Assembly: GCF_900115665.1 (NCBI RefSeq)
Contig: NZ_FOXH01000006.1
Location: 186,001 to 250,000, forward strand
Length of the DNA: 64,000 nt
Direction: 5' to 3'
Source: Pseudarcicella hirudinis
GTDB taxonomy: Bacteria > Bacteroidota > Bacteroidia > Cytophagales > Spirosomataceae
In this document: positions 54,402 through 63,952 of the stretch, piece after piece
How the letters are laid out: each line of letters starts with the position of its first letter
Numbering within the stretch: the stretch's first letter is position 1
Notes under the pieces: model-generated
The model's database searches: none
Seen by the model: only the letters and a program-made list of their open reading frames with translations
Told to the model about the DNA's origin: nothing
Translations under genes and position numbers: made by a program

Positions 54402-55523
54402 ATGAAATCAAATAATATCAGAACCGGAATCATTGCTCTTGGCTTTATCTCTGCCATGTTTTTGATGAATAGCTGTGGCTCTTCCGAGGCAAAAACGGAA
54501 GAAAAAACAACGCCGGAAGCACACGGTATTGAGACATTTTCTCTGGAAAAGAGTATGGTCTCATCTTCTATACAGATTCCGGGAGAGCTGATAGCGAAAC
54601 AGCATGTTGATTTGTATGCCAAAGTAAACAGTTTTGTCAGAAAAATGAATGTGGATGTTGGTTCGGAAGTGAAAGAAGGACAATTACTGGTTAGTCTTGA
54701 TGCACCGGAAATTTCTTCTCAGCTGGCCGGAGCTTCTTCCAGACTGAAATCTCAGGAGGCTTTGTATATTGCCAGTAAAGCCAACTACGACCGTCTTTTT
54801 CAAACAAGCCAGACCCCGGGTACAATTTCTCCGAATGACCTGGATCAGGCTGCTGCCAGAAAGAATGCAGATCTGGCACAGCTGGAAGCGGCTAAAGCAA
54901 GCTATAAAGAAATAGCAGATACCAAAAACTACCTGGAAATCAGAGCACCCTTCAGTGGAATTATAACTGCCCGTAACATTAGCTCGGGAGCCTATGTGGG
55001 GCCATCCGGAAAAGGATCAGAATTTCCGTTGTTTACGTTGCAGGAGCAAAAAAGACTTCGTTTAATTGTTTCCATTCCTGAAGTTTATACCTCTTATCTG
55101 AATGATAAAAGTGAAGTAAAATTTACGGTGAAAGCACTTCCGAGTGAGGAATTTAAGGCAAATATCAAACGTCTTGCCGGAGCATTGGATACCCGTTTGC
55201 GTTCGGAAAGAATTGAAATGGATATTGATAATAGTCGCAAAAAACTTTTACCGGGGATGATTGCCGAAGTAAAAGTTAACCTGCCTGCTACAGACAGTAC
55301 TTTTTTTGTGCCAAAAGCTGCTGTTGCCAATACCCCGGAGCGAATTTTTGTAATCAGAGTTACTCAGGATGGAAAAGCTGAATGGATCGATGTAAAGAAA
55401 GGACGTGAAACGGACGGGAAAATCGAAATTTTTGGTGACCTTAAACCAGGGGATAAACTGGTTAAAATTGCCAGCGAGGAAGTCCGTAACGGGGATCCGG
55501 TTAAATTAATTATCCATAAATAG
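54402..55523 (+). CDS. RND efflux periplasmic adaptor (membrane fusion lipoprotein, 373 aa)
   Basis: Lipoprotein signal with Cys 25 (MFLMNSCGSS), then the barrel-sandwich hybrid (VNSFVRKMNVDVGSEVKEGQ, LLVSLDAPE), a short alpha-hairpin, the matching half (LEIRAPFSGIITARNISSGA) and beta-barrel/proximal domains. It bridges the RND pump and TolC. The gene order TolC-RND-adaptor is less common than adaptor-RND-TolC. A 110-bp gap separates it from the RND gene. Confidence 0.95.
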   Translation: MKSNNIRTGIIALGFISAMFLMNSCGSSEAKTEEKTTPEAHGIETFSLEKSMVSSSIQIPGELIAKQHVDLYAKVNSFVRKMNVDVGSEVKEGQLLVSLDAPEISSQLAGASSRLKSQEALYIASKANYDRLFQTSQTPGTISPNDLDQAAARKNADLAQLEAAKASYKEIADTKNYLEIRAPFSGIITARNISSGAYVGPSGKGSEFPLFTLQEQKRLRLIVSIPEVYTSYLNDKSEVKFTVKALPSEEFKANIKRLAGALDTRLRSERIEMDIDNSRKKLLPGMIAEVKVNLPATDSTFFVPKAAVANTPERIFVIRVTQDGKAEWIDVKKGRETDGKIEIFGDLKPGDKLVKIASEEVRNGDPVKLIIHK

Positions 55524-55557
55524 TAAATTCCACTTCAATAATTATACTTAAAACTTC

Positions 55558-55596
55558 CCTTCATTCCTGATTTTCACAGGAATGAAGGTTTTTTTT
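55558..55596 (+). terminator. Terminator of the efflux operon
   Basis: Perfect 12-bp stem CCTTCATTCCTG / CAGGAATGAAGG (55558-55569, 55577-55588) followed by eight T. Confidence 0.92.
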
Positions 55597-55694
55597 GAGA
55601 GGTCTGTCGTACCCGTAACTCAAGAATACTACGAACAAGACTGGAAGTGGTCTGTGTGCCACAAGACCACGGTGAGTTTTAGGAAAAATTTGTC

Positions 55695-58253
55695 TTAAAG
55701 TCCATCCAGCGTTAATGTCAGATAGTAGAAACCACCGATAGATGGGCCTGCCAGGAAGTTGAAATAATACTTATTTAATAAATTTGTTCCTCCGAGTTTA
55801 ACATCAAGTTTTTGTTTCGGAAAAGCATAGCTTATTTGCCCGTCAAGACTTGAATAAGCCGGAACGTTTCCTGTGGCAAGAGAAGATTGCCATAAAAAAG
55901 TATCCTGCCATTTTAAATTCAGGTTAAAACCTAAATGATCAGTCAGTTTTCTGTTTCCTATCCCGACATTAAGAATCCATTGAGGAGTATTAAACGCTTC
56001 TTCCAGACCGTCATTTGAATCTTTTCTGTCTAATTTGGCAAATGAAGCATTTCCTGACAATATAAAATTATCAACCGCTCTGAAACGTAATCCCAAACTG
56101 GCTCCGTAATTGTAAACAGTGGTTTTGGAGTTAGTCCACAAGCGATAACGGTCCTGCGTGTTTTTATCGTTGAGATAAATAGCAATGGAATCAGGGTTAA
56201 TAGTTTTTGATTTAGGAATTGAAACTTCCACCTGAGCCATAAAGTTCTGATAATGATTGTAATAAAAATCAGCATCAACGAACAGCCTTTTGTCAAGCCA
56301 GTTTCCTTTGTATCCTATCTCAAAACTATTAACCTGTTCCGGTTTGAGGTAAGTGTAATCGTTTTTCTTTAACAGTCCTTTATTAGCTGTAATAGCCTGA
56401 GCAGTGGTAAGCCCTTTTGTATTTACATCAGCAGTAACAGCCGTCTGGAAAGCATCTACTGAAGTTTTGAAATATGAGTTTTCAAAAATCCCCTGTGACA
56501 TAATAGGAAGTCCTCCCACACGTTTGACCCCGCCGCTGTTTACGTTAGAGAAAGCTTCAAAAAGACTTGGGAAGCGATATCCGTTTTGGTAAGAAATCCT
56601 GAAATTATGGTCATTTTGAGGAGTGTAAACCAACGCAATTCTCGGATTCCAGCGAAGGTCAAAATATTCATTCTTGTCAGCTCTGAGAGATCCCTGGAGT
56701 TTGACCTTTTCTTCAAAGAATGTTTTGGAAACCTGTAAAAAAGCACCGTATTTGTAATAGTTGAGATTTTTGCCGGCTTCAACCGGGTTGATGAAATAGT
56801 TTCCGTCCGGATAAACTTCGTAATTTCTGTAATCAAAACCTGTCATTAACTGAATCCCAGATTTTTCTTTGAAGGTTTTCAGTAAATCCTGTGTCAGATC
56901 CAGCTGTCCCTCAAGATGGTACATCCAGGATTTCACTCTTAAAGCTGCTCCGGCATCCCAGTTATTTATATCTCCTAATTTGTCAATCAATGCATCAAAC
57001 TGGGCTGTATGGGGTTGAGGTCTTCCTGCATCTGCTTTGTTTCTTGCCTGAGTGAGGGCATCTGTTACGCTGCTTCCTGCCTGCACACTGCTGTTGAATT
57101 GGGCAGAAAAATCCTTAAACCATTGGTCATCAGATTTAAATGTACGATCAATGTTTTCACCCATTGAGCGAATATTGTAAGACTTTCCGGTGTTTTCACT
57201 GGTTGTGTACGCACGAATCTGGATAGAAGGAGATTTGATAAAAAGGCTGTGCTGGTCAATTCTGTAATCATTTAAACGAAAACGGTTTGTCCGCTGATAG
57301 ATGTTATCCAGGATTCCGAAGCGATAAGTATAAGCAATTTCCAGATTTTGAACTGGTTTATAATGAAAAGAGAAATCCCCCTTCATATTTCTCAGGGAAA
57401 AATCTGCTAAGTCTTTTTCGTAGTAACCGGTTCTGGCCACCGAATAGCGTTTGCCTCCTAAAGTAAGCGTTTTCCGGTTGGAAGATTCATTTCCATAAGA
57501 GTTGACAGGATCTGAAGCCGGATTATCTGCTCCCAGTAAATTTAAGGAGGCATTTCCATTTGGGTTAAGATCCGTTGTGTTATCTGCAATCCAGTCGTAG
57601 CCTGTCAGATAATCAAAATTGATTTTAATGGCAAATCTATTATTCCAGGCTTTTGCCCAGCGGATACTGCTTTCGCTAAAAGGATGAGCAGAGGCGTTCT
57701 GATCGCTCAAATGGTTAACACCTGTTTTCTGTTGAAAACTAAATCCCTGATAATCAAATGGGTTTTTGCTGAAAAGGTTAAGCATGCCATTTAAAGAATT
57801 CATTCCGTAAAGCGCAGAGGCTGTTCCCGGAATGATCTCCGCCTGATAAATGTCTAGGTCAGTCGGAGCAAGGGCACTACCGATCGGAGCACCGATATGA
57901 GGAGCCTGATTGTCGATTCCGTCTACCAACTGAACAAAACGGACGTTGGTAGGATTGGCAAATCCACGAGTGTTATACACCTTAAATCCCAGACTTGATG
58001 TAAGTAACTGAATGCCTTTTATATTTTCAATCGCATCAAAATAGCTTGGCGCAGGAGATTGTTTGATGTGTTTAGCGTCCAGTAATTCTATACTTACAGG
58101 AGATTTCAGAATGCTTTCCGGAGTTCTTGAAGCAGTTACCACCACTTCCGAAAGTCGGATTACGCTGTCCTTTTCAACGGTACTTTGTTTTTGTGCAAAA
58201 TCTGAATAAGAAATTACGAGTAACCCCAATATTAATAGTAATGTTTTTTTCAT
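55695..58253 (-). CDS. TonB-dependent receptor (852 aa)
   Basis: Signal peptide MKKTLLLILGLLVISYSDFAQ, a TonB-box-like IRLSEVVVTASRTPESI, plug domain (AIENIKGIQLLTSSLGFKVY, VQLVDGIDNQAPHIGAP, EIIPGTASALYGMNSLNGML) and an aromatic-ended barrel (GFYYLTLTLDGL). There is no carboxypeptidase-like or STN extension, so it resembles siderophore/cobalamin-type receptors more than SusC. The ligand is unknown. It has no partner genes; the hydroxyproline permease upstream is separated by a terminator and 336 bp. Confidence 0.92.
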   Translation of the reverse strand: MKKTLLLILGLLVISYSDFAQKQSTVEKDSVIRLSEVVVTASRTPESILKSPVSIELLDAKHIKQSPAPSYFDAIENIKGIQLLTSSLGFKVYNTRGFANPTNVRFVQLVDGIDNQAPHIGAPIGSALAPTDLDIYQAEIIPGTASALYGMNSLNGMLNLFSKNPFDYQGFSFQQKTGVNHLSDQNASAHPFSESSIRWAKAWNNRFAIKINFDYLTGYDWIADNTTDLNPNGNASLNLLGADNPASDPVNSYGNESSNRKTLTLGGKRYSVARTGYYEKDLADFSLRNMKGDFSFHYKPVQNLEIAYTYRFGILDNIYQRTNRFRLNDYRIDQHSLFIKSPSIQIRAYTTSENTGKSYNIRSMGENIDRTFKSDDQWFKDFSAQFNSSVQAGSSVTDALTQARNKADAGRPQPHTAQFDALIDKLGDINNWDAGAALRVKSWMYHLEGQLDLTQDLLKTFKEKSGIQLMTGFDYRNYEVYPDGNYFINPVEAGKNLNYYKYGAFLQVSKTFFEEKVKLQGSLRADKNEYFDLRWNPRIALVYTPQNDHNFRISYQNGYRFPSLFEAFSNVNSGGVKRVGGLPIMSQGIFENSYFKTSVDAFQTAVTADVNTKGLTTAQAITANKGLLKKNDYTYLKPEQVNSFEIGYKGNWLDKRLFVDADFYYNHYQNFMAQVEVSIPKSKTINPDSIAIYLNDKNTQDRYRLWTNSKTTVYNYGASLGLRFRAVDNFILSGNASFAKLDRKDSNDGLEEAFNTPQWILNVGIGNRKLTDHLGFNLNLKWQDTFLWQSSLATGNVPAYSSLDGQISYAFPKQKLDVKLGGTNLLNKYYFNFLAGPSIGGFYYLTLTLDGL

Positions 58254-58475
58254 ATAGCGATATATTTTTTTAGATATAACGATGCCCGTATTTTATCCTG
58301 CCCAGTATGAACAGAGTTTGAGTGTTTTCAGCAGGGGGAGGGAAAATGTACTGGTATAAGGATAATTGGGGGAGCAATCCTTGTTGTATTAAAATACGTT
58401 TCCGTTATTTTCACAAAGATATAACGCTAAAGGCAAATTTCTAAATTATTCAGTTGATAACTTCGAAACAAAAAA
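58254..58475. other. Region upstream of the TonB receptor without a gene
   Basis: AT-rich stretch that must hold the receptor promoter (minus strand). I see no Fur-like or riboswitch-like element that I can support. Confidence 0.3.
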
Positions 58476-58534
58476 GGTCAGGGAAAGGAGCAGAAGAGAG
58501 TAAGATGAAGTGCAATATCTGCTGATTCCCTGAC
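58471..58534 (-). terminator. Terminator of the hydroxyproline cluster (minus strand)
   Basis: Stem GTCAGGGAA / TTCCCTGAC (58477-58485, 58526-58534) with an inner AGCAG / CTGCT pair; on the minus strand it is followed by a T run (A run at 58471-58475). Confidence 0.65.
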
Positions 58535-58589
58535 AATGAAGAGAAAACGATTCTTGCTGACAGCCAGAAAAGTTCTGAATGATCAGATC

Positions 58590-60023
58590 CTAAAGAATAG
58601 TTTCCTGAACAGATTGTGTCTTTTTACGAAGAATAAAATAGTAAACCGGAATGCCTAAGAGTACAATGCCAAGTCCGGGCCAGGTAAATGAAGGTTTATA
58701 AATCAGTAAAAGAACACAGATAAGTGAAGCTGAAATAATGTAAAGTGCAGGAATAAGCGGGTAACCGAATGCTTTGTACGGGCGATGGATTTCCGGTTTA
58801 TTTTTTCTCAGCCTGAATATGCCGAAGATGGTCAGAATATAAAAAATCAGGACGACGAAAATTACATAATCAAGCAACTCGCCATAGCGTCCGCTGAGGC
58901 ATAGGACTGATGCCCAGATGCATTGAATCCAGAGCCCTTTTTCCGGTACGGCATTTTTATTCAGTCTGGCCACTTTTTCGAAGAATAAGCCATCTTTTGC
59001 CATCGTGTAATAAACTCTGGCTCCGGAAAGAATCAATCCGTTATTGCAGCCGAATGTTGAAATCATCAGGAAAATGGCTACAATAACTGTTCCCGCATTT
59101 CCGAAAATATGCTGGGATGCAACTACCCCAACCCGGTCGTTTTCAGCAAAAGCAATTTCTTTCAAAGGCAGGATACTCAGATACATGATATTGGTAAACA
59201 AATAGATTCCTGTAACAATTAATGTTCCCAGAAACAGGCTAAGCCCGATATTTCTTTCCGGATTTTTAATTTCCCCGGCAATAAATGTTACATTATTCCA
59301 GGAATCGCTGCTGAATAAACTGCCAACCATACTGGCTGCAACAGCACCCATTATCGCCATTCCTGAATAGGGGATAAGAGCTGTTCCGTCGAATTGACTG
59401 ATGGAGAAACCTGTTTCCCAGTTGCTATGCCAGATTTCATGATTTGCAGAACCAATCAGCCCAAAAATAATCAGCCCGAATAATGCAAGCAATTTGGTTA
59501 CGGTAAAAACGGTTTGAATAACTTTGCCGTTTCTGACGCCTTTTGTATTGATGAATGTTAAAAATACGATAAGCAGAATAGACGTAATCTGGGCTGCTGA
59601 AATTTTGAGGGAGAAGACTTCAAAAAGAATATTTTTCTCACTTAAAAAAGGAAAGAGATAAGCCGAAAATTTACTGAATGCCACACCTACAGCGGCAATA
59701 GAACCTGTTTGGATGACTGCAAAGAAACTCCAGCCATAAAGGAATCCGGTTAAAGGATTAAAAGCTTCTTTCAGATACACATATTGTCCTCCGGCTTTTG
59801 GGAACATGCCGCTCAGTTCACCATAACTAAGCGCAGCAGCAACGGTAAGTAAACCCGTCACAAGCCAGATCAGGAGTAATCCACCTGCAGAACCTACATT
59901 ACGGGTGATATCAGCACTGACCAGAAATATTCCGGAACCTATCATGGAACCTGCCACAATCATGGTAGCATCAAACAATCTGAATGAACGCTTAAAAGTA
60001 TCTGGTTGTGGCGCTGTTCTCAT
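58590..60023 (-). CDS. APC family amino-acid permease (477 aa)
   Basis: Twelve membrane segments. TM1 contains the APC substrate-binding glycine motif GSMIGSGIFLVSADITRN; FPKAGGQYVYLKEAFNPLTG and SSDSWNNVTFIAGEIKNPER are typical of the LAT/APC group. It imports an amino acid across the inner membrane. As the last gene of a cluster with hydroxyproline epimerase, dehydrogenase and lyase, 46 bp after the epimerase stop, hydroxyproline is the likely substrate. Confidence 0.9.
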   Translation of the reverse strand: MRTAPQPDTFKRSFRLFDATMIVAGSMIGSGIFLVSADITRNVGSAGGLLLIWLVTGLLTVAAALSYGELSGMFPKAGGQYVYLKEAFNPLTGFLYGWSFFAVIQTGSIAAVGVAFSKFSAYLFPFLSEKNILFEVFSLKISAAQITSILLIVFLTFINTKGVRNGKVIQTVFTVTKLLALFGLIIFGLIGSANHEIWHSNWETGFSISQFDGTALIPYSGMAIMGAVAASMVGSLFSSDSWNNVTFIAGEIKNPERNIGLSLFLGTLIVTGIYLFTNIMYLSILPLKEIAFAENDRVGVVASQHIFGNAGTVIVAIFLMISTFGCNNGLILSGARVYYTMAKDGLFFEKVARLNKNAVPEKGLWIQCIWASVLCLSGRYGELLDYVIFVVLIFYILTIFGIFRLRKNKPEIHRPYKAFGYPLIPALYIISASLICVLLLIYKPSFTWPGLGIVLLGIPVYYFILRKKTQSVQETIL

Positions 60024-60069
60024 GTAGGTGAATTAGTTGTTTTTCCTGAAAATGATTGAATGCAATTAT

Positions 60070-61071
60070 TTACAAAACCTGAAAACCAAAGGCATAGGGG
60101 TCGTCATCCGGATCAATACTGATGGTGTTATATCCATAGATTCTTGCCCAGCCTTCAATACTTGGTCTTATGGCAGGTTTTCCACCGACTGAGGTTTCTT
60201 CCTCGATCCGGCCGATAAACTTAGACCCGATGATACTTTCATGGATAAATTCGTCACCTTTTTTCAACTTGCCTTTTGCATACCATTGTGCCATACGGGC
60301 AGAAGTTCCGGTTCCGCAGGGAGAACGATCTATCGCCTTATCTCCGTAAAACACTGCATTTCTTGCGGTTGAGGTCTTATCCAGTACATCGCCTGTCCAA
60401 AGAATATGAGAACAGCCATTGATGGTAGGGTTATCAGGATGAATGAAGGTAAAGAGATTGTTAATCCTCCGACGCAATTCCCGACTCCAGCTGATCAGCT
60501 GATCTGCGGTGTAGTGTTGTATTCCTTTAAAATTTTCCTGCACATCTACAATGGCGTAAAAATTTCCTCCGTAAGAAACATCTAGGGTCAATTCCCCTAA
60601 ATCGGGGCATTCTACACGCAGGTTTTCGGCCGCCAGAAAAGAAGGAACATTGGTAAGTTTAACGCTTTTTACCTTTTTGTCTTCCTGCTTATAGCTTATT
60701 GAAACGAGCCCTGCCGGCGCTTCCATTTTTACAATTCCCTGAGTTTTAGGCAAAATCAAACCTTCTTCAATGGCAATGGTGATCGTCCCGATTGTGCCAT
60801 GCCCGCACATAGGCAGGCATCCGCTTGTTTCAATGAATAAAACGGCCACATCGTTTTCAGGATCATGAGGCGGGTAAAGAATGCTTCCCGACATCATATC
60901 ATGCCCGCGAGGTTCAAACATAAGACCTTTCCGGATCCAGTCATATTCTTTCAGAAAATGCTGACGTTTGTCACTCATCGTATTTCCTGATAAATTAGGT
61001 CCGCCACCGGCTACCAGTCTGACCGGATTTCCGCAGGTATGTGCATCTATGCAAAAGAATGTTTTTTTCAA
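60070..61071 (-). CDS. 4-hydroxyproline 2-epimerase, proline racemase family (333 aa)
   Basis: Both catalytic Cys of the racemase/epimerase pair are present: Cys 89 in MCGHGTIG and Cys 252 in RSPCGTGTSARM; dehydratase relatives have Thr at the first. It interconverts trans-4-hydroxy-L-proline and cis-4-hydroxy-D-proline. Family homology begins KKTFFCIDAHTCGNPVRLVA, and the only ATG in frame (61137) lies inside the upstream aldehyde dehydrogenase gene and would add 22 unrelated residues, so I chose TTG at 61071, which gives the usual 333 aa and a 34-bp gap. Confidence 0.9.
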   Translation of the reverse strand: MKKTFFCIDAHTCGNPVRLVAGGGPNLSGNTMSDKRQHFLKEYDWIRKGLMFEPRGHDMMSGSILYPPHDPENDVAVLFIETSGCLPMCGHGTIGTITIAIEEGLILPKTQGIVKMEAPAGLVSISYKQEDKKVKSVKLTNVPSFLAAENLRVECPDLGELTLDVSYGGNFYAIVDVQENFKGIQHYTADQLISWSRELRRRINNLFTFIHPDNPTINGCSHILWTGDVLDKTSTARNAVFYGDKAIDRSPCGTGTSARMAQWYAKGKLKKGDEFIHESIIGSKFIGRIEEETSVGGKPAIRPSIEGWARIYGYNTISIDPDDDPYAFGFQVL

Positions 61072-61105
61072 GTTTTTTCGATTTAGGACAATGTTACACG
61101 TAATC

Positions 61106-62581
61106 TCAGATTGTCTTTTGTGTAAACTTGTTATCAATGATTCTCCAGATTCCTAATGGATTTTCATTTTTTAAGGCATCCGGCAGCATATTGTTACGGA
61201 ATCCCTGAAAGCAAACGGGTCTTACCCAGCGTTTGATAGATGAAGAACCAACGGAAGTAAACTTTTCATCTGAAGTAGAAGGGTAGCCACCGCCATGTAC
61301 CATGCTGGCACATACTTCAACTCCGGTTGGAGCAGCGTTTAAGATTACCCTTCCTGCTAATGAAGTTTGTAATTCAATAATATCCGCATGCAGATCAAAA
61401 TCCTGATCTGTACCCATGATGGTTGCCGTAAGTTGTCCTTTCAGGCTTTTTAAGGCACTTTTTAGCTCATTCAGGTCTTCACATTCAACAATAAGCGCAT
61501 AAGGACCAAAGATTTCCTCACTTAATCCCGGATTTTTGAGAAAAGATTCAGCCTTAACTTTAGCAATTATGGCTTCAGGTTTCATCTCTTCTGTAAATTT
61601 TTCAGAATCGCTTAGAAAAGAAACTTCTTGCTGAGTACCTAAATGCTGCAAAAGCTTTTCATAAGCCTGTGCAATTCCTTCATGAAGCATTTTGTGTTTG
61701 CTGATGAGTTTCAGCTCTTCCAGTAAAAGCAAGATAAACTGATTCAGATTTTCTCCTTTTAAAGCAAAGAACAGACCGGGTTTGGTACAAAACTGACCCA
61801 TACCCAGCGTAACGGAACCTGCAAAAGTTTTTGCCAGCGAGGTTGTATTGCTGCCTAAAGTTTCCGGTAAAAGCACAACCGGGTTGATACTGCTCATTTC
61901 GGCATAAACCGGAACAGGGATTTCTCTTTGGCGGGCATATTCAATTAATGCTTTTCCGCCTGCCTGCGAACCGGTAAAGGCGACAGCCGTACTAAGCGGG
62001 TGCATTACCAATGCTTTTCCGGTTTCATGAGAGTCACCGGGAACATGCTGAACAGTATTTTCAGGAATTTCACACTTTTTTATGGCAATCTGAATAGCCT
62101 CAAAAACCATTTCAGAAGTTTTTGCATGAGCAGGATGTCCCTTTATTACCACCGTTGAACCGGAAGCCAGCGCACTGGCTGTATCTCCTCCCGCCGTTGA
62201 AAAAGCAAAAGGAAAATTGCTTGCCCCGAAAACAATTACAGGACCAAGCGGCACCAGCATTTTGCGGGTATCCGGTTTTGCCGGAACTCTTTCAGCATCC
62301 GGAAGATCTATTACCGCTTCCACCCAGCTACCTTCCTTTATCAGATTGGCGAACATTTTCAGTTGTCCTGTTGTCCTGCCAATCTCTCCGTTCAATCGGG
62401 GAAGAGGTAAATTCGTTTCAAGATTTGCCAGATTAACAAGGGCTTCCCGTTTGTTTTCAATTTCTTCGGCAATTGTCTCAAGAAAAACAGCCCTTTTGCC
62501 GGCAGAAACCCGGCTGTATTTTTCGAAAGCCAACCTGGCATTCGACATTATTTCAGGAATTGCTGAGATTGTATCTGACAT
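61106..62581 (-). CDS. Aldehyde dehydrogenase, probably 2,5-dioxovalerate (alpha-ketoglutarate semialdehyde) dehydrogenase (491 aa)
   Basis: ALDH superfamily: cofactor region VFGASNFPFAFSTAGGDTAS, general base Glu 228 (AEMSSINPV), nucleophile Cys 265 (GMGQFCTKPG), and HGGYPSTSDEKFTSVG near the end. The FGASNFPFAFS motif marks the NADP-preferring 2,5-dioxovalerate group. It would make alpha-ketoglutarate, the last step of hydroxyproline degradation. It lies 24 bp after the DapA-type gene. Confidence 0.92.
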   Translation of the reverse strand: MSDTISAIPEIMSNARLAFEKYSRVSAGKRAVFLETIAEEIENKREALVNLANLETNLPLPRLNGEIGRTTGQLKMFANLIKEGSWVEAVIDLPDAERVPAKPDTRKMLVPLGPVIVFGASNFPFAFSTAGGDTASALASGSTVVIKGHPAHAKTSEMVFEAIQIAIKKCEIPENTVQHVPGDSHETGKALVMHPLSTAVAFTGSQAGGKALIEYARQREIPVPVYAEMSSINPVVLLPETLGSNTTSLAKTFAGSVTLGMGQFCTKPGLFFALKGENLNQFILLLLEELKLISKHKMLHEGIAQAYEKLLQHLGTQQEVSFLSDSEKFTEEMKPEAIIAKVKAESFLKNPGLSEEIFGPYALIVECEDLNELKSALKSLKGQLTATIMGTDQDFDLHADIIELQTSLAGRVILNAAPTGVEVCASMVHGGGYPSTSDEKFTSVGSSSIKRWVRPVCFQGFRNNMLPDALKNENPLGIWRIIDNKFTQKTI

Positions 62582-62605
62582 GTGTACTATTTTTAAAACA
62601 AGTCC

Positions 62606-63526
62606 TTAAACAACAATGGAATGATATTCTGGAAGAACAGGTCTTTTGGCAATTGCTCCGTCGATCAGGCTGATAAGCCTTTCCCGTTCTTCACCGATTA
62701 AAGTAAGTCTCGGAGCTCTGACAGCCTCGCTTCCTACACCGGCTCTTTCTTCAGCTAATTTGATGTATTGAACAAGTTTTGGATGGATATCCAGTTCCAG
62801 AAGCGGCATAAACCAGCGGTAAATTTCAAGTGCTTCGGCTAATCTTCCGGTTTTAGTCAGTTTATAAATAGCAACTGTTTCTGCCGGAAAAGCACAAACC
62901 AGACCTGCCACCCAGCCGTCAGCACCCATCAGCAATTGTTCCATCGCAATGGTATCTACTCCGCAAAGAATCTTGAATCTGTCTCCGAAAAGGTTTCTCA
63001 TTCTGGTGACATTGGTAAGATCACGGGTTGATTCTTTCACCGCCTGAATATTCTCCAGGTCTGCCAGTTCAGCAAACATTTCAAGAGTAACCTCAATTTT
63101 ATAATCGACAGGATTGTTGTAAATCATAATAGGCAGACTGGTAGATTTGGCAGTTGCTCTGAAATACTCAACCGTTTCACGATGGTCTGATTTATAACGC
63201 ATCGGAGGAAGCATCATGAGTCCTTTTGCACCCCATTCTTCTGCCAGACGAGCCAATTCTATGGCATCTCTTGTAGCACCTTCGGCAATATTGAGAATGA
63301 CAGGAACTTTTCCGGCTACCTTTTCCACGGCAAATTTTACAAGCGTCCCTTTTTCTTCCAGACTTAATACGCTTGATTCACCTAAGGTTCCGCCCAGAAT
63401 AATTCCGTTTACTCCGGCATCTAATTGAAACTGAAGATTTTTCTCGAATAAAGGAAAATCCAACTGATCGTCTTCTCCAAATTTTGTTGTGACTGCGGGA
63501 AATACCCCTTTCCAATCTATAGCCAT
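62606..63526 (-). CDS. DapA-family lyase, probably 1-pyrroline-4-hydroxy-2-carboxylate deaminase (306 aa)
   Basis: A TIM barrel of the DHDPS/NAL family: GGTLGESSVLSLEE (residues 45-58), Tyr 136 in IMIYNNPVDY and Schiff-base Lys 164 in IQAVKESTRDL. DapA itself would normally be elsewhere; with hydroxyproline epimerase and a dioxovalerate dehydrogenase in the same operon the expected reaction is deamination of pyrroline hydroxycarboxylate to the semialdehyde. The frame is open to 63583, but MAIDWKGVFPAVTTKF at 63526 is the natural start. First gene of the cluster. Confidence 0.9.
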   Translation of the reverse strand: MAIDWKGVFPAVTTKFGEDDQLDFPLFEKNLQFQLDAGVNGIILGGTLGESSVLSLEEKGTLVKFAVEKVAGKVPVILNIAEGATRDAIELARLAEEWGAKGLMMLPPMRYKSDHRETVEYFRATAKSTSLPIMIYNNPVDYKIEVTLEMFAELADLENIQAVKESTRDLTNVTRMRNLFGDRFKILCGVDTIAMEQLLMGADGWVAGLVCAFPAETVAIYKLTKTGRLAEALEIYRWFMPLLELDIHPKLVQYIKLAEERAGVGSEAVRAPRLTLIGEERERLISLIDGAIAKRPVLPEYHSIVV

Positions 63527-63952
63527 AAAATTTATTTGTTTTTTCTCAAAATTACTGATTGAATGACAAGAACGACTTACCATTTTTAATCAATCCTGAG
63601 AGGATTTTAACCTGTTTCTGAATAAGATAGGAATAGGGTGAAATTTTAAGCTGAAACGTGGTATTTCATGAAGATGATTTTGGAAGATTAACCTGAATAA
63701 TGCCTGAAATCTATCAGATCAGCGATTTATAATAAAGATTGCTCTGAAAAGAAGGATGTATTGATATAAAGAATAGCCAGGGAAAAGGGCGATACCTAGC
63801 AGGAAATTAATTTGATATAGTCAGATATTAACACATAATTGAAATATGTAAAAGCTTTATTGTTAATATCGGGTTAATTTTTTATTTTCAATTCAGCAAA
63901 GGTTTGAGGCTTAGGTTTTTGATTAAATAGATAAATTATATTCCGAAAGACA
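63527..63952. other. Divergent intergenic region of the hydroxyproline cluster
   Basis: 426 bp between the DapA-type gene and the gene starting at 63953. AT-rich, no open frame of note; it should contain both promoters and the regulator's site, but I could not place them. Confidence 0.35.
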
